Shown: one piece after another, positions 22,501 to 32,161 of the stretch | Layout: every line of letters begins with the position of its first letter | Numbering within the stretch: the stretch's first letter is position 1 | The notes under the pieces: model-generated | Told to the model about the DNA's origin: nothing | What the model saw: only the letters and a program-made list of their open reading frames with translations | The model's database searches: none | NCBI GenBank assembly: GCA_009746045.1 | Contig: RPFO01000579.1 | Coordinates: 804,660 to 868,659, forward strand | Direction: 5' to 3' | From: Mesostigma viride | Taxonomy: Eukaryota > Streptophyta > Mesostigmatophyceae > Mesostigmatales > Mesostigmataceae | DNA: 64,000 bases | Made by a program: the position numbers and the translations under genes

Positions 22501-22871
22501 GCTCGGACACTGGGGCAGTGCGTGTCTCGACGGTCAACCGGGTCGAGGCTGGCTCGCACGACGCGGTGGTGGAGGTACGGATGGGGGAGGTCACGGCAGC
22601 TGGGGGGGCTGTGCGTGATAAGCATCGGCCGTGCATCCCAACAGCGCTGGTGGGACGGGCCTCATTGCACAGCACGTGGGCGGCGCGACAGCAGCCGCAA
22701 GCGCGGCAGGCCCTTTTGCGTCAGCACGTCACCAACGCGGTGCGGCAGCAACAACTCTCTCATCTCCCGCGGCAATCGCAGTCCAAGTGGCTGTCGCGAC
22801 AACCGAAGGTAACTTCTGTGCCGATGTTGTGGCAGAGTCGCGGGTCTTGTCCGAAGGGGTTGTATTGCTAG
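19578..22871 (+). CDS. gag: Gag with zinc knuckle and retropepsin-like domain (copy 2)
   Basis: I start at the ATG at 19578 (MPLTRAQTRAMAD); the ATG at 19608 is the alternative and is the start shared with copy 1. About 1097 residues are open. After a Gln-rich coiled coil (MQAQMQQQSQQLQQQL) and a low-complexity linker comes the capsid-like region with VDPAEELWGLLRQEY, near-identical to copy 1. The CCHC knuckle CFLCGQDGHIKRDC lies at about 21299-21340. The protease motif KLDSGAQPLVI at about 22128-22160 has the standard D-S-G. A G-run (22604-22610) lies near the C-terminus, at the position where copy 1 passes from gag to the methyltransferase frame. Confidence 0.87.
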   Translation: MPLTRAQTRAMADANRADADTSAPGSNGGIPPAVPAVGESRDQEAPLSMVALFAQMQAQMQQQSQQLQQQLALQMREVTDRLVAVEGRHLQSTPWDGQASMPGPSGVAAEPRERDQPPTSGNAAGRAPMEPGVLAGSLTQHDLLGEADGQPRGEYTLAPRRLPFDQARDGLHEENGAGLARAMDPRRGAPGRMLPGGVSIPFGRGGGALTGGSTARWSSVPIGRIPPMEDITTPLAFRVREAARPSTLAQGRAAQRPPEDADGVQYPQRVRLIPEGAKMPTLPRVDMREKFSTTGNLATLAQAYNAYKSWIDLQYMTTQGAVMHEFVMNNMHFFFHGLTLRRVARLVEQWREVSLYTRHTDVWFGFDGRGQPDYDNIMYGVDPAEELWGLLRQEYPVETIKAEREWRSFKIAEGETPEQSYERLMEFAGEVEDWSEKLACQKWLQALGSKEMELPTPPNGQPWRLRSLCIEVRAMMRRHAQGRISVSTVVAELQAKVDALTKAKSGESSATRQARPQGGHGASRNQGGSRNASSHDATQGNAAGGNKDAAAPPTRAGGGTSSQTGRTDARKSGCFLCGQDGHIKRDCPKACKKSHPATVRTHLAGQCPAPGVHFADVEDKKVDAGVVIIQPTGEAGGREREDGGSQVQYRDEDFWRPADVMALDIHAVGARGKQARAPPSFQVGQPSETVGQLPQSFRMAPARTGSTLEHDNPAGAEQRRRLLPLYPMPSVVDTPAYTPRQVVEWFGQRAVEVLGSHASEVQRYADTMDARRLHNAETATFVGHRPASASVIVGHVAHGVLDNAQRACVVPRAPTVTSYPDGEPAMAFQAQGHGEPLSNVVYSTDHELVVKLDSGAQPLVISARLAQLLNLTRENGGLRDSHVSVAGWQGPAAKPFAMTAVQVMVILNPLRPSDMACIPVNALVTEQSSYDVLVGMEVMFPMRLEVRMWEGRAVYIVDRDGDAMRQASIPVSCYSSDTGAVRVSTVNRVEAGSHDAVVEVRMGEVTAAGGAVRDKHRPCIPTALVGRASLHSTWAARQQPQARQALLRQHVTNAVRQQQLSHLPRQSQSKWLSRQPKVTSVPMLWQSRGSCPKGLYC

Positions 22872-24250
22872 AATTGTTTGCTGGGATGGGAGGGGGGCTG
22901 GCTGGCTTTCTCGCTGCAGGCGGTACGTGCCACACGTTGATCGCCGTAGAGCCGTCTCCTACCGCTCGGGCAGTGTATAGGCATCACTGTGCCCAGCTGT
23001 CTGCCCTGTATCCATCTCAGTTCCTCCGTCTGCGTGGACAGATCCGTTTGGGGAGTGCCCTCAGGATATCCGTGCTATTGGGGAGGTTCATGTGCGAGGC
23101 CTTTTGAGGCGGCACAAGAGGATAGACCTCGTCCTCGCGGGCTGGGAATGTCAAGGGTTGAGTCAGGCCGGCGTAGGACGCGGGCTTGCGGATCCTAGGA
23201 GCGGGTTGTTTTGGGATCTGCTTCGAGTCGTTGGACTCTTGCAGCAGCTGCAGGACCAGCCACTAGCGTATCTTTTTGAGAACGTGGTGGCCGACGACAG
23301 CCCTCACGAGGTAGTGAGGAAGGACTGGGCCCAGATCGTGGACATCTTAGGGGCACCAGTCACGTGCGACAATGCAGGATTGGGCGGGCTCACCCACAGG
23401 TACCGCGCATTCTGGACCAACCTTGCACTCACCACCACCATCCAGGCAGTGGTAGATGCGATCACACGACAGCACGACGGCATGCCCGCGGAGGTGGCGC
23501 TGCCACCACATTTGGTCACGCAGCGGTAGACGTCGCCGATCGGCACCCTTACGCACCCGTCAATCACGTAGGTAAGCCTATGTGCGCTCTTCCCACCTTG
23601 GTTAGTTACCAGGGGTCATCGGCCTACAGGGACCGGGGCAAGGGTTTGGTATGGGACACCGGTACGGGTTTGTTGGTGCAGCCGCCCGCTGAGTTTCGGA
23701 GGTGAGCATGGGGTTCCATGTGGGGGCGTCCGCCGCTGAGGGGGTTTTAGAGGCCACTAGGTGGTCTCTCGTTGGGCAAGCCATGTCAGCCTTCCAGGTT
23801 GGGTATGTTCTGCGGGCCGCAATGCAAGTGCGCCAGGGTGGGGGAGATATCCCCACACCGCCACCGCCTGTCAGTGCCCACGCGGCTGGTGTCCGGCCAA
23901 CAGCGTCCGGCGGCACTGGGTCGCCATGGAGATCGCGGCTGCTTCAACTATGGAGCGTTATCCTCATGACGTCCTTGTTGTCCAGCACGGTGTTCGCTGG
24001 AGCGCCCACCCTGCAGCAATCGGTCGGTCGCGCAGTCCGTGCCATTCAGCAGGTGAGCGTCACACCCGGTGTAGCCGCATTTTCCCTTTTCCACGATGCC
24101 GCTGTCCGGGGGCCTTGTCTCGACAGTAGGAGTGCCGCAGTCGCAGATCCTGCTGCCTCTCACATATGGGCCATAGGTGAGCACCTCACCGCCACGCAAC
24201 GCAAGGCTATGGAGCACTGGTTGCATTCTGCACGCTCAGTTTCGCTTTCA
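22860..24250 (+). pseudogene. C5-cytosine DNA methyltransferase region of copy 2, frame-disrupted
   Basis: Motif I VLLELFAGMGGGLAGFL is at about 22860-22910. After a one-base loss near 23024 the frame continues through GWECQGLSQAG (catalytic Cys, about 23141-23173), DPRSGLFWDLLRV, LFENVV (about 23271-23288) and THRYRAF to a TAG at 23527. Matching sequence resumes in another frame (HPYAPVNHVGKPM, LVSYQGSSAYRDRGKGL). It shifts again near 23700 into SMGFHVGASAAEG and SLVGQAMSAFQVGY. A hydrophobic segment LQLWSVILMTSLLSSTVF follows, as in copy 1. Every motif of copy 1 is present, so the domain was intact in the ancestor. Confidence 0.82.
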
Positions 24251-25962
24251 GCAGTGAAGAACTAGGGTGCTACAACGGGGGCTGCATGGGGGTCCCACTA
24301 GATACGGATCAGCCCTTATTCAGGCGGCAGCATAGGCTGAGCTTGGCTGAGCTGGAATTCGTAGATGCTAACTGTCGAGAGCTAGAGGCAGCTGGGATCA
24401 TCCGCGCTTCATCCTCCAGTTATGCAGCTGCCACGGTGGTCGCACCCAAGAAGGATACCATCACAGGCGAGTGGACAGGTATGCGCATGGCCACTGACCT
24501 GCGTCAGCTGAACGCGCACACTCCTGTTGATAGGTACCCCATGCCTCGGGTCGATGATGTTTTGGATAAAATATCTCCCCAGGTCAAGTATGTGTCGTCG
24601 CTAGATTTGCGTAGCGGCTTCCATCAGATCAAGGTCGTAGAGGCAGATCAGCGCAAGCTGGCCTTTTGGGGTGGGACCCGTCTGTACGAGTGGGTTCGCA
24701 TGCCATTCGGACATCGCAACGCTAGTGCGGTGTTCCAACGTGCCATGGACCAGGTGCTGGCAGGGTTGCCATTTGCAGCCTGCTACATAGACGATGTCAT
24801 TGTCTTTAGCGAGACATTTGACCAGCACTTAGCTCACCTCGATCAGGTTCGGATCGCCCTAGATAAGGCCAACCTGCGGCTGCACCCTGAAAAGTGCAAG
24901 TTCGCCCAACAGACCATAGGGTTTCTTGGCCATCAGATTGTACCAGGTGGCCGGACCCCTGAGGCAGCCAAAGTGGAAGCCATCAGCAACGCCGCAGTGC
25001 CCATCGACATCTCGGGGGTGCGCGCGTATCTCGGGCTAGCTGGCTATTATCGAGGATATATTCAGAATTTCAGCACCAAAGTCAAACCCCTGACTGAGTT
25101 GTTGAAGAAGGGCAATGTCTGGGCGTGGGGTCCGGCTCAGCAGCGAGCCATCGATACCATCAAACAGGAACTGACTGCCGCTCCTATCCTACGCGCCCCC
25201 GACTATGCTCTGCCCTTCATTCTTTACACCGATTGGTCCAAGGTAGGCCTAGGGGCTGTGCTAGCACAAAAGGACGATGCGGGGCGCGAGCATGTTATCG
25301 CGTACGCTAGTCGGAGTAACAACTCTGCCGAGAGTCGGTACTCTTCCTACGAGGGGGAAGCGTTAGCCGTTGTGTGGGCCATCAAGCACTTCAGGCCATA
25401 TCTCTTTGGGCGGGTGTTCACACTTGTCACTGATCACCAGCCCTTATTGTGGTTGATGACCAGCGACAAACTCACGGGTAAGCTGGCCCGGTGGGCAATG
25501 ATCATTCAGGAGTACCACCTGACAATCGTCCATCGGCCAGGTGTGGATCACTCCAACGCGGACGTCCTGTCCAGGTATGCTCTACCAACCACTGTTGACA
25601 ACACTGGTGCGCGGGCCCTAGGGGCCGAGAGCTCGCCTGGGTCTGTGGTTTTTGTTAATGCTGCAGGCTTCGCTGACGCCGACGCCGAGGCAGACTGGCG
25701 CGCAGTCGAGTATACAGTCGCAGACTTTGCGGCAAGCTGCAATGCAGTTCACCCTTCTCCCTTCACCCCTGCCGCTGGCCTCCTCGCGTTGGAGGAAGGT
25801 AATTCTCCGTCCTTTGACATTGACAATACCTTGGCACGATACCTAGCACTCCAGGTGGTGTTGGTTGGCCATCTCACAGTGGAATGCAACATGGGTGATG
25901 TGTGGCTCGATGGGCGTGTGTTGGAGCAGGTCCAAGGGATAGCTCTCACCCCCCCCGGTTGA
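24250..25962 (+). CDS. pol: Reverse transcriptase and RNase H of Gypsy copy 2
   Basis: One open frame; the first ATG is at 24286, but homology with copy 1 begins earlier (SSEELGCYNGG near 24250). RT motifs are MRMATDLRQLNAHTP, LDLRSGFHQI, MPFGHRNASA and the catalytic YIDDVIVF (about 24784-24807). RNase H has LYTDWSKVGLG, YEGEALAVVW, LVTDHQPLLWL and GVDHSNADVLSRY. The frame ends in a run of eight C at 25950-25957, after which integrase continues in another frame. Confidence 0.9.
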   Translation, partial: SSEELGCYNGGCMGVPLDTDQPLFRRQHRLSLAELEFVDANCRELEAAGIIRASSSSYAAATVVAPKKDTITGEWTGMRMATDLRQLNAHTPVDRYPMPRVDDVLDKISPQVKYVSSLDLRSGFHQIKVVEADQRKLAFWGGTRLYEWVRMPFGHRNASAVFQRAMDQVLAGLPFAACYIDDVIVFSETFDQHLAHLDQVRIALDKANLRLHPEKCKFAQQTIGFLGHQIVPGGRTPEAAKVEAISNAAVPIDISGVRAYLGLAGYYRGYIQNFSTKVKPLTELLKKGNVWAWGPAQQRAIDTIKQELTAAPILRAPDYALPFILYTDWSKVGLGAVLAQKDDAGREHVIAYASRSNNSAESRYSSYEGEALAVVWAIKHFRPYLFGRVFTLVTDHQPLLWLMTSDKLTGKLARWAMIIQEYHLTIVHRPGVDHSNADVLSRYALPTTVDNTGARALGAESSPGSVVFVNAAGFADADAEADWRAVEYTVADFAASCNAVHPSPFTPAAGLLALEEGNSPSFDIDNTLARYLALQVVLVGHLTVECNMGDVWLDGRVLEQVQGIALTPPG

Positions 25963-27428
25963 TTGGTCCTCAGCCCAGCGTGACGCTGAGTTGAATAGGG
26001 TGCAACATAGGGCGGTCACCTACTCGTGGGATGCCGGGGTCCTCCACAAAATGATCGGCAAGCGCAAAGTGGTGGTGCCGCCGCCTCACAAGCGGGTCGC
26101 CATCGTCCAGCAAGCCCATGAGCGGTATGGCCACCTGGGTGGTAACCGCACTTTGGCGCTAGTGCGCGCCTCTTATTGGTGGAACGGCATGCGTGCCACA
26201 GTCGCGCAGGTCGTCGCTCGCTGCGCGCAGTGTGCCCGGGTGAAGGCCCGGTTCAATGTGGACCACGATGCGAAAGAATTGATGAGCCTACCCATCAGAG
26301 GGCTCTTCTACCGCTGGCACGTAGACCTGTGTGGGCCCTTTGATGAAAGTGCAGATGGCCACAAGTATGTCATGGTGTGTGTCGAAAGTTTTAGCAAGTG
26401 GGTCGAGCTCATCCCCATTGCTGACAAGCAGGCCGCCACCACCGCCAAGCACTTCGCCGACATCATCGCCAGGTTTGGCGCCCCCGCGGAGGTGGTCACC
26501 GACCAGGGCGGGGAGTTTCGGGGGAATTTCAGGAATTGTTGGATGCATGTCTCATTGATCACCGTCGCACTTCTCGGAGCATCCTCAGGCCAATGGTTTG
26601 GCTGAGAGATTGGTGCAGACTGTCAAGCAGGCTTTGCGCAAGTGGAGCCTGCAGTCAGCATCATTCACTATGTGGGATCGTGAACTGGCGTGGATAGCCA
26701 TGGGTTACCGAATGTCACCCCAGGAGTCGCTCGCCTGTTTCTCCCCGTATTTCCTGTTGTTTGGGCGCGCACCCTTGCTCCCCACGGAGGCGCAGAGTGC
26801 ACACCCCACCCCTATGGCGTTTGACAACGCCAGTCAGTTTCTGGCTGAGGTGACCGCACGGGCGGCTACTTTCCGCAAGGTTATGCCCATCGCCATGAAC
26901 AACTTGTTCATCGCCCAGCACCGAGATACCCTGCGCTACGCTCAGCGCCGGGGGGGCGCTTACATGGCCCGTCAGCTGCATTTTCGTCCGGGGCAGTTCG
27001 TATTTCTCCGCACGCAGCTGACCGACACTCTTGACGTGACTGCGGGGCCGACCATCTTGCGGATCGTCGCCATCAAGCCATCTGGGGTCGCCATTTTGGA
27101 GGGCGTCGACGGCAGTCGCACCACCGATAACGTAAGCAACCTCAGTCCGTGTTCGTTGCCCAACTTATTGCCTGACCTCGCCCCGCACACGGCCAGGCGG
27201 GTCAAGGACGCACAGTGTCAGGTTTGCCATCGCGTAGACCAGGGGGATACCATGTTGCTGTGTGATCACTGTAATTGTGGGTGGCACATGCACTGCTTGC
27301 AGCCAGCGCTCACCACCGTGCCAGCGGGCCAGTGGTTTTGCCCAGTTTGTGTCGCTGCCCGTTTCGCAACCAGTAGCGTCACCATTTCCTTAGCTGCTGT
27401 GGTGTTGGCACGGTCGCTGGCCATGTGA
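25963..27428 (+). CDS. int: Integrase with C-terminal PHD finger (copy 2, frame-disrupted)
   Basis: The zinc-binding domain (HERYGHLGGNRTL, then CAQCARVKA) is at about 26118-26250. The catalytic core has Asp in VDLCGPFDES (about 26322) and Asp in VVTDQGGEF (about 26494). After two frame shifts at 26530-26600 the third residue is Glu in GLAERLVQT (about 26596-26622). The frame then runs to 27428. After the integrase tail (FRPGQFVFLRTQL) comes a PHD finger at about 27215-27350: CQVC, CDHC, GWHMHC, then WFCPVC, the Cys4-His-Cys3 pattern. PHD fingers usually read histone H3 tails. Gypsy elements more often carry a chromodomain at this place. Confidence 0.85.
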
Positions 27429-28500
27429 GGAGCCATGAGAGCCAGCGAGGGGGGGAATCATGGGACAGGTCCTCGCCCACCCCACCGGGCATGCAGTTAA
27501 GGCAGGCACGTCAGCTCAGCTCATTTGGGTTTTACCAAAGCTGAGCATGGCCAACCGCCATGGTGGCGCCGGAGATTGTGGTACGCAGACGCGACATGTC
27601 GTCGTCGTCCCTACCCGCTAAACTTCCTCCGAGTCCATTGTTACGCCTCGGGTCTCTACCACCACCTCTACCTATTCCGCGACCTAACCCACGTCCTAAG
27701 TCCTGACCCACGTCTAATTCTACCTCTGCTAGTGAGGCCGCCAGTTGAGGAACTACTCTGTGCGAAAGACGGACGCGACGAATCTGATCTCAATGCATTT
27801 ACATATATGTGTAACTATAATATGCCATCAACCACTTATGCCAAGACCATTTCAATTCAGGAATCTGAAGGAAACACCTAAACAGCCATGACCCAAGCTA
27901 ATATGTGTTACAATTCATAACACACGCCGAGTGCCAACACGAGGGGTAGAACGTACATAAATGACCACCAACGGTCAGGCATGCTCGGGCCGACCTGGCC
28001 CTCGCACACAGGAACTACGCTGGTCCACTACACCTACACGAAGGATAAGGACCACTAATGAAGTACGCAGCGCGGCGCAGATGCACCGATGTTCCAAACT
28101 ACAGTACCATAAAACAAAGGCCCAGTGAACACTGGCCACAGATACTAACTACACGTAGGCATAGTAAGGCTCACGATCAACAGCACAGACCGTACCTACT
28201 AGCTGAGGCCACTGAAACGTAAATCCTAAATTTACGGCCGTAACTACTACAGCAGGTTGTTACGCGACGTAACATTATCAAGGAGACAATATTCTGATTT
28301 ATTATCAAGGAGACAATATGCTCACGTGACTGCGTCACGTGTACATTAGTTAATAAATGAATCACGGAAACACGTCACTTGGCATTGGTTCCTTTACTTG
28401 GCATTGGCGCCCACGTGACCCAGTCATGTGCTTATTACTCATTTAATTAATAAAGGTCTCTCTGCAAGATCCCGAGATATTTATCCCAGGCATGCAGGGG
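27429..28500. other. 3' flank of Gypsy copy 2, probable LTR
   Basis: A polypurine-like tract at about 27446-27457 is followed by probable LTR sequence whose far end I cannot place. TATCAAGGAGACAATAT occurs twice (28276-28292 and 28303-28319) and once at 10705. The palindrome CTCACGTGACTGCGTCACGT (28320-28339) and a weaker copy near 28412 are each followed by AT-rich, TTAA-containing sequence. No gene is seen. Confidence 0.4.
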
Positions 28501-28640
28501 GTAGTTAGGATTTTCTAGATTAGCTTAGAGTTAGCTTAGTTAGGTTTCGCGGCTTCGCTCACCTCCATCCATCAAGCACGGGGATACGTGCTACATGATC
28601 TCCCCACGGAGTCATGTTATAATTTAATCGAATTTCATGC
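28501..28640 (+). mobile_element. Isolated LINE 3' tail
   Basis: This stretch matches the 3' untranslated end of the LINE fragment at 34197-34320: GTTAGGATTTTCTAGA, CCATCAAG, GTGCTACATGATCTCCC and CATGTTATAATTT occur in the same order. No RT sequence precedes it here, so it is either an extreme 5' truncation or a SINE-like element that borrows the LINE tail. Confidence 0.7.
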
Positions 28641-28849
28641 AGGGCCAGCACGTGGGATGGAATTCATAAAATAAGTAGGAGGACAGAACTTTAGAATTGT
28701 TGAGATTCTACCAGAAGGAGCTTATCAACTCTGTGTCGAAAAACTAGCAGCCATTTGAATACCCTCGCATACAAATATCTAATAAATACTTTACACTGCG
28801 CACGTTGTCTCTTTGATCTAAATACTTGACACCAATAAGATTCAGCTAA

Positions 28850-31087
28850 CTAATTGAATTGAATGCAGGCACATTCGACAGGGGCGATGATGGAGGGGGT
28901 GACAGAACGGTGCATGGCATTGTCGCCATCCAGACCACCAAGCTCAGGGAGAGGAAAGGTAGCATTGTGGCCATCTAAACCAGTAGGCGCAGGGGGAGGA
29001 ACGGTAGTATTGTCGCCATCCGAACCAGTAGGCGTAGGGGGAGGAACGGTAGCATTGTTGCCATCTAAACCAGTAGGTGGAGGGGGAGGAACGGTAGCAT
29101 TGTCGCCATGCATCTAACCAGTAGGTGGAGGGGGAGGGACGGTAGCATTGTAGCCATCTAAAGCAGCAGGTGGAGGGGGAGGGACGGTTGCATTGTCCCC
29201 ATCTAAACCAGCAGGCGCAGGGGGAGGAACGGTAGTATTGTCGCCATCTAAACCATGCAGTAGGTGGAGGGGGAGGAACGGTAGCATTAATTGTCGCCAT
29301 CTAAACCAGTAGGCGGAGGGGGAGGGACGGTAGCATTGTCACCATCTAAAACAGCAGGTGGAGGGGGAGGGACGGTAGCATTGTCGCCATCTAAACCAGT
29401 AGGCGCAGGGGGAGGAACGGTAGCATTGTCGCCATCCGAACCAGAAGGCGCAGGGGGAGGGATGGTAGCATTGTCGCCATCCAAACCACTAGGCGGAAGG
29501 GAAGGAAGAGCCTTACGCTGCTGCGCCTCCAGGTCTCCATACTTGTGCCCTGCCAGGTACCGGCACAGCTCGCACGATGGCTCGTCCTTTGCAAATAGGT
29601 CCAAGTACTTCTTGAACGCCGGATGGAACGGTTTCCCAGCCCACGCGTCCTTGAATCCTCCAAGCCATGTACTCATACGCCTCATCATCGTGCATCAGCC
29701 TCTGGATCTCAGCAAAGTACTCCCCTTCTGTCGCAAACCTCCTCCGGTCAACAATCATGCGCGACACCTCGTAGGGGAGGAACTCCTGGATGTTGGGGGT
29801 TCCCAAGTACAGCGGCACACACCCGGCGTTCAGCGCTTCATAGACTTTCTCGCTGACATGCATAGTCCACCGCGTTGCTGTTCTCCATCGCAACGCAGAA
29901 GCGATATTTGGAGTAGAGGTGGATATTTGCGTCTTTGAAGTGCGTGGGGATCGTGTCGTTTCGGTTCTTCAGACAGTCTCCATACGAGTGCACCTCGAAC
30001 CGGTCCATGAGCCGCTTCACCAGCTCCTCACGATGGTTCTTGGTGTGGCAGTTGGAGTTCACGGTCACGATGGCCTTGAGCTTTTCTGCGGTGAGGAGTG
30101 GCGGCCGAAAGAAACCCTTTGCTTGCGTCGCATCCTCTGGATGCAGCCAGTACCCGCACTCAAAGAGCATCCGCAGGTGTCCAGACTGGGAGCATTGGCG
30201 CCGTCACCCGGTAGGTCTGCCTCGATGTCAAACTGGGACATGAACGCTCGGCTCTTCAACAGCGGGTAGTTGCCCGATGACTCGAACGAGACCACTACCA
30301 GGACCACGTCCGGCCGCGGCCTGCTGATGCGTCTCTGCTGCTCCGTGGCCTGCTGTATGTCCGGCACGTGGTACCAGACGGCGTCCTCGCACATGCTCGC
30401 GTTGGGCGGGTTGCCAGGGTCCCCCTGCACGTAGCAGCAGGAGAGGGTGCTGTCCTTGCCCCAGTGTCAGGGCACTTGCTCGCGTTCACGCAGCCGAGGG
30501 GGAAGTAGTAGATCAGGCTTGAGCTCATGCGGAGGATGCGCACCGAGTTGGGGGATGGGTCGCAATGCGCGGGTTTCTTGGGGGCGGGCCCACGTGCCCG
30601 CATGCCACTCGCTATTGAACTATAAGTGGACTGCGGGCGTTGACTGCCCGACGTGCCGGCCGTCCCAAGCCGGTACCGCACCACCCGCTGCGTGTTCATG
30701 CCCGCCCCTCCCCTCAGGGTGTCCGCGGGGATGTCTCCTCCATGATGGCTGTCAAGCGGCACAGCCGACCACACAGTATGGCCACTGGGGTGCATGTGTG
30801 GCGGTGGGTACACGGTGCTTTCCTGCTGGCGTCCGCCGCACACGCGCCGCTACTGCACGGTGTGTGGTATCGATAGGCATCGCATAGTGCGTGGTAATGT
30901 GCGTAATGAGCCGCTTGGCGGCGGTGTGTCGCGCCAGCACACACGTCGCAGGGCCATGGTCCAGCACCAGCAACCCGTGCAGCAGCAACACCAGCCATCC
31001 AGCCAGCAGCAGCAGGGGCGCCCGGGGACGCTGCATACGCGGCGCAACCTGCATGCCAGCTGGCGCGCGAGTAGTGGGCGGCGACAA
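28850..31087 (-). pseudogene. GT10 alpha-1,3-fucosyltransferase-like gene with repeat tail, frame-disrupted
   Basis: From the ATG at 31087, a basic start leads to the membrane anchor APLLLLAGWLVLLLHGLLVL, as in type II Golgi enzymes. GT10 parts then appear on the minus strand in changing frames: MCEDAVWYHVPDI and VLVVVSFESSGNYP at about 30270-30410; NSNCHTKNHREELVKRLM near 30030; YSKYRFCVAMENSN near 29900; and EKVYEALNAGCVPLYLGTPN at about 29785-29845, the acceptor/GDP-fucose region. GFKDAWAGKPF is near 29650. Shifts occur near 30180, at 29859-29862 (an extra TGCA) and near 29660. A Pro-rich 15-residue repeat tail follows. No introns explain the breaks, so it is a pseudogene or contains assembly errors. 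Confidence 0.75.
28905..29515 (-). repeat. 45-bp tandem repeat encoding a Pro-rich tail
   Basis: About 13 units of 45 bp. On the minus strand each encodes a 15-residue unit with GLDGDNATVPPPAP, that is, an N-glycosylation sequon beside a polyproline run. Five units are in frame with the fucosyltransferase-like domain before a stop at 29287. That stop lies in a 4-bp TTAA insertion. Two other units carry TGCA insertions (29109-29112 and 29256-29259). The downstream units have no other stop in the repeat frame, so the tail probably once ran to the stop at 28850. Confidence 0.85.
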
Positions 31088-32161
31088 AGGCCCCTGTCCC
31101 GGAACTCAGCGCGTTGGTTATCCGCCGCCGTAGGTGAGAGGACAGAGCGATGCCAAGTCAAAGTTGCTCAGATTACCGTGGCAACCAGGGTAGGGTGCAC
31201 CGCTGAGAACTGCGTGCCCTCGTTGGTAGACTGGTGTTGACGGACAGGACGTGGCAATTTACCTAGGAAGCAAGTAACGCAGAGCAGGCGCACATGGTAT
31301 TCACAGATGTGCTGTCAATTGACGGGGGATCTGGAACGAAAGACTATCGCCTACTCATCGGTCATAGAGGACATCCGGCTGCCTGGAATCTGCAAGTCTG
31401 GACCTGCGGACGTGCGCGCGCTCGACTCTTCCGCGACCGAACCGGCAATGTGGACGAATGCCGTTACTGCCGCGTCAGCGGAGCAGCTTGGCCTGTAAGT
31501 AATGTGGCACCTAACATATTCCCGACCATGGACATTGGAGAATGGGCGTGCGAATGGCGAGAATTGCGATAGCGAGAAGTGCGGAAGCCCGGCGCTGCCG
31601 CATTGTCACGCGGTCACAACGCAAGTTGAAAGTCGCAGCATGGCGGAATCAGGAGTAGGACATCGCCAATAACGTGAATCCACGAATGGCATCCGGTATA
31701 ACCCCGCGTTTTCAGGTAACGCGCGTGCGAGAACGCCAACATGACACCCGAGTCCTGCCGTTGTACCCTACGTTGGGCTATCGCTTGGGATGCCTTCAGA
31801 TCAGGAGACCCCTACAGCCGCGAAATCATGCAAGAGGTCCTGTGTTCGAATTCGGTATGGTACCAAACTATTTCACTGCCCGCACAGGGTGAATTAGTTG
31901 ACGCCCGCCGCGCGTGCCGTATGTGGTTCGTCGCAATACTCGACAAGTTCCTCCAGGCGTTGTGGTAGACGAAAAAATAGTTCTGGTCGAAGATCTGGCT
32001 GTCCAGTTTCCACGCCTCCTCCACGTCGTCGTGATGTTGGTGGTTGCCGCATATCTTAATTCAGTAATTAAAAGAAACGTGATTCTTGCTGGCTTGCATT
32101 TATGTTGGCACGTTGGCACGTGCGCCTCTGCGGCCATCTCCAAGGGTGCATATGAAACGAT
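31088..32161. other. Intergenic, no gene supported
   Basis: Upstream of the fucosyltransferase-like gene. Short open frames on both strands (for example near 31300-31500 and 31740-31970) have no recognised motif or splice support. Confidence 0.35.

Larger units (their letters stand above)
19578..27428 (+). mobile_element. Ty3/Gypsy retrotransposon with methyltransferase and PHD finger, copy 2
   Basis: Gag, protease, methyltransferase, RT, RNase H, integrase and PHD finger follow each other on the plus strand. The methyltransferase and integrase sections are broken by single-base shifts (near 23024, 23525, 23700, 24240, 25955, and two within 26530-26600), so the copy is probably dead as it stands. 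Just past the last stop, GCGAGGGGGGGAATCATGGG (about 27446-27465) looks like a polypurine tract and the start of a 3' LTR. It is diverged from copy 1 but colinear with it, so these are different insertions of one family. Confidence 0.9.

Noticed and set aside
31800-31870. tRNA-like TGTTCGAATTC (possible B box)
   Set aside because: No paired T-stem, acceptor stem or convincing A box could be found around it.
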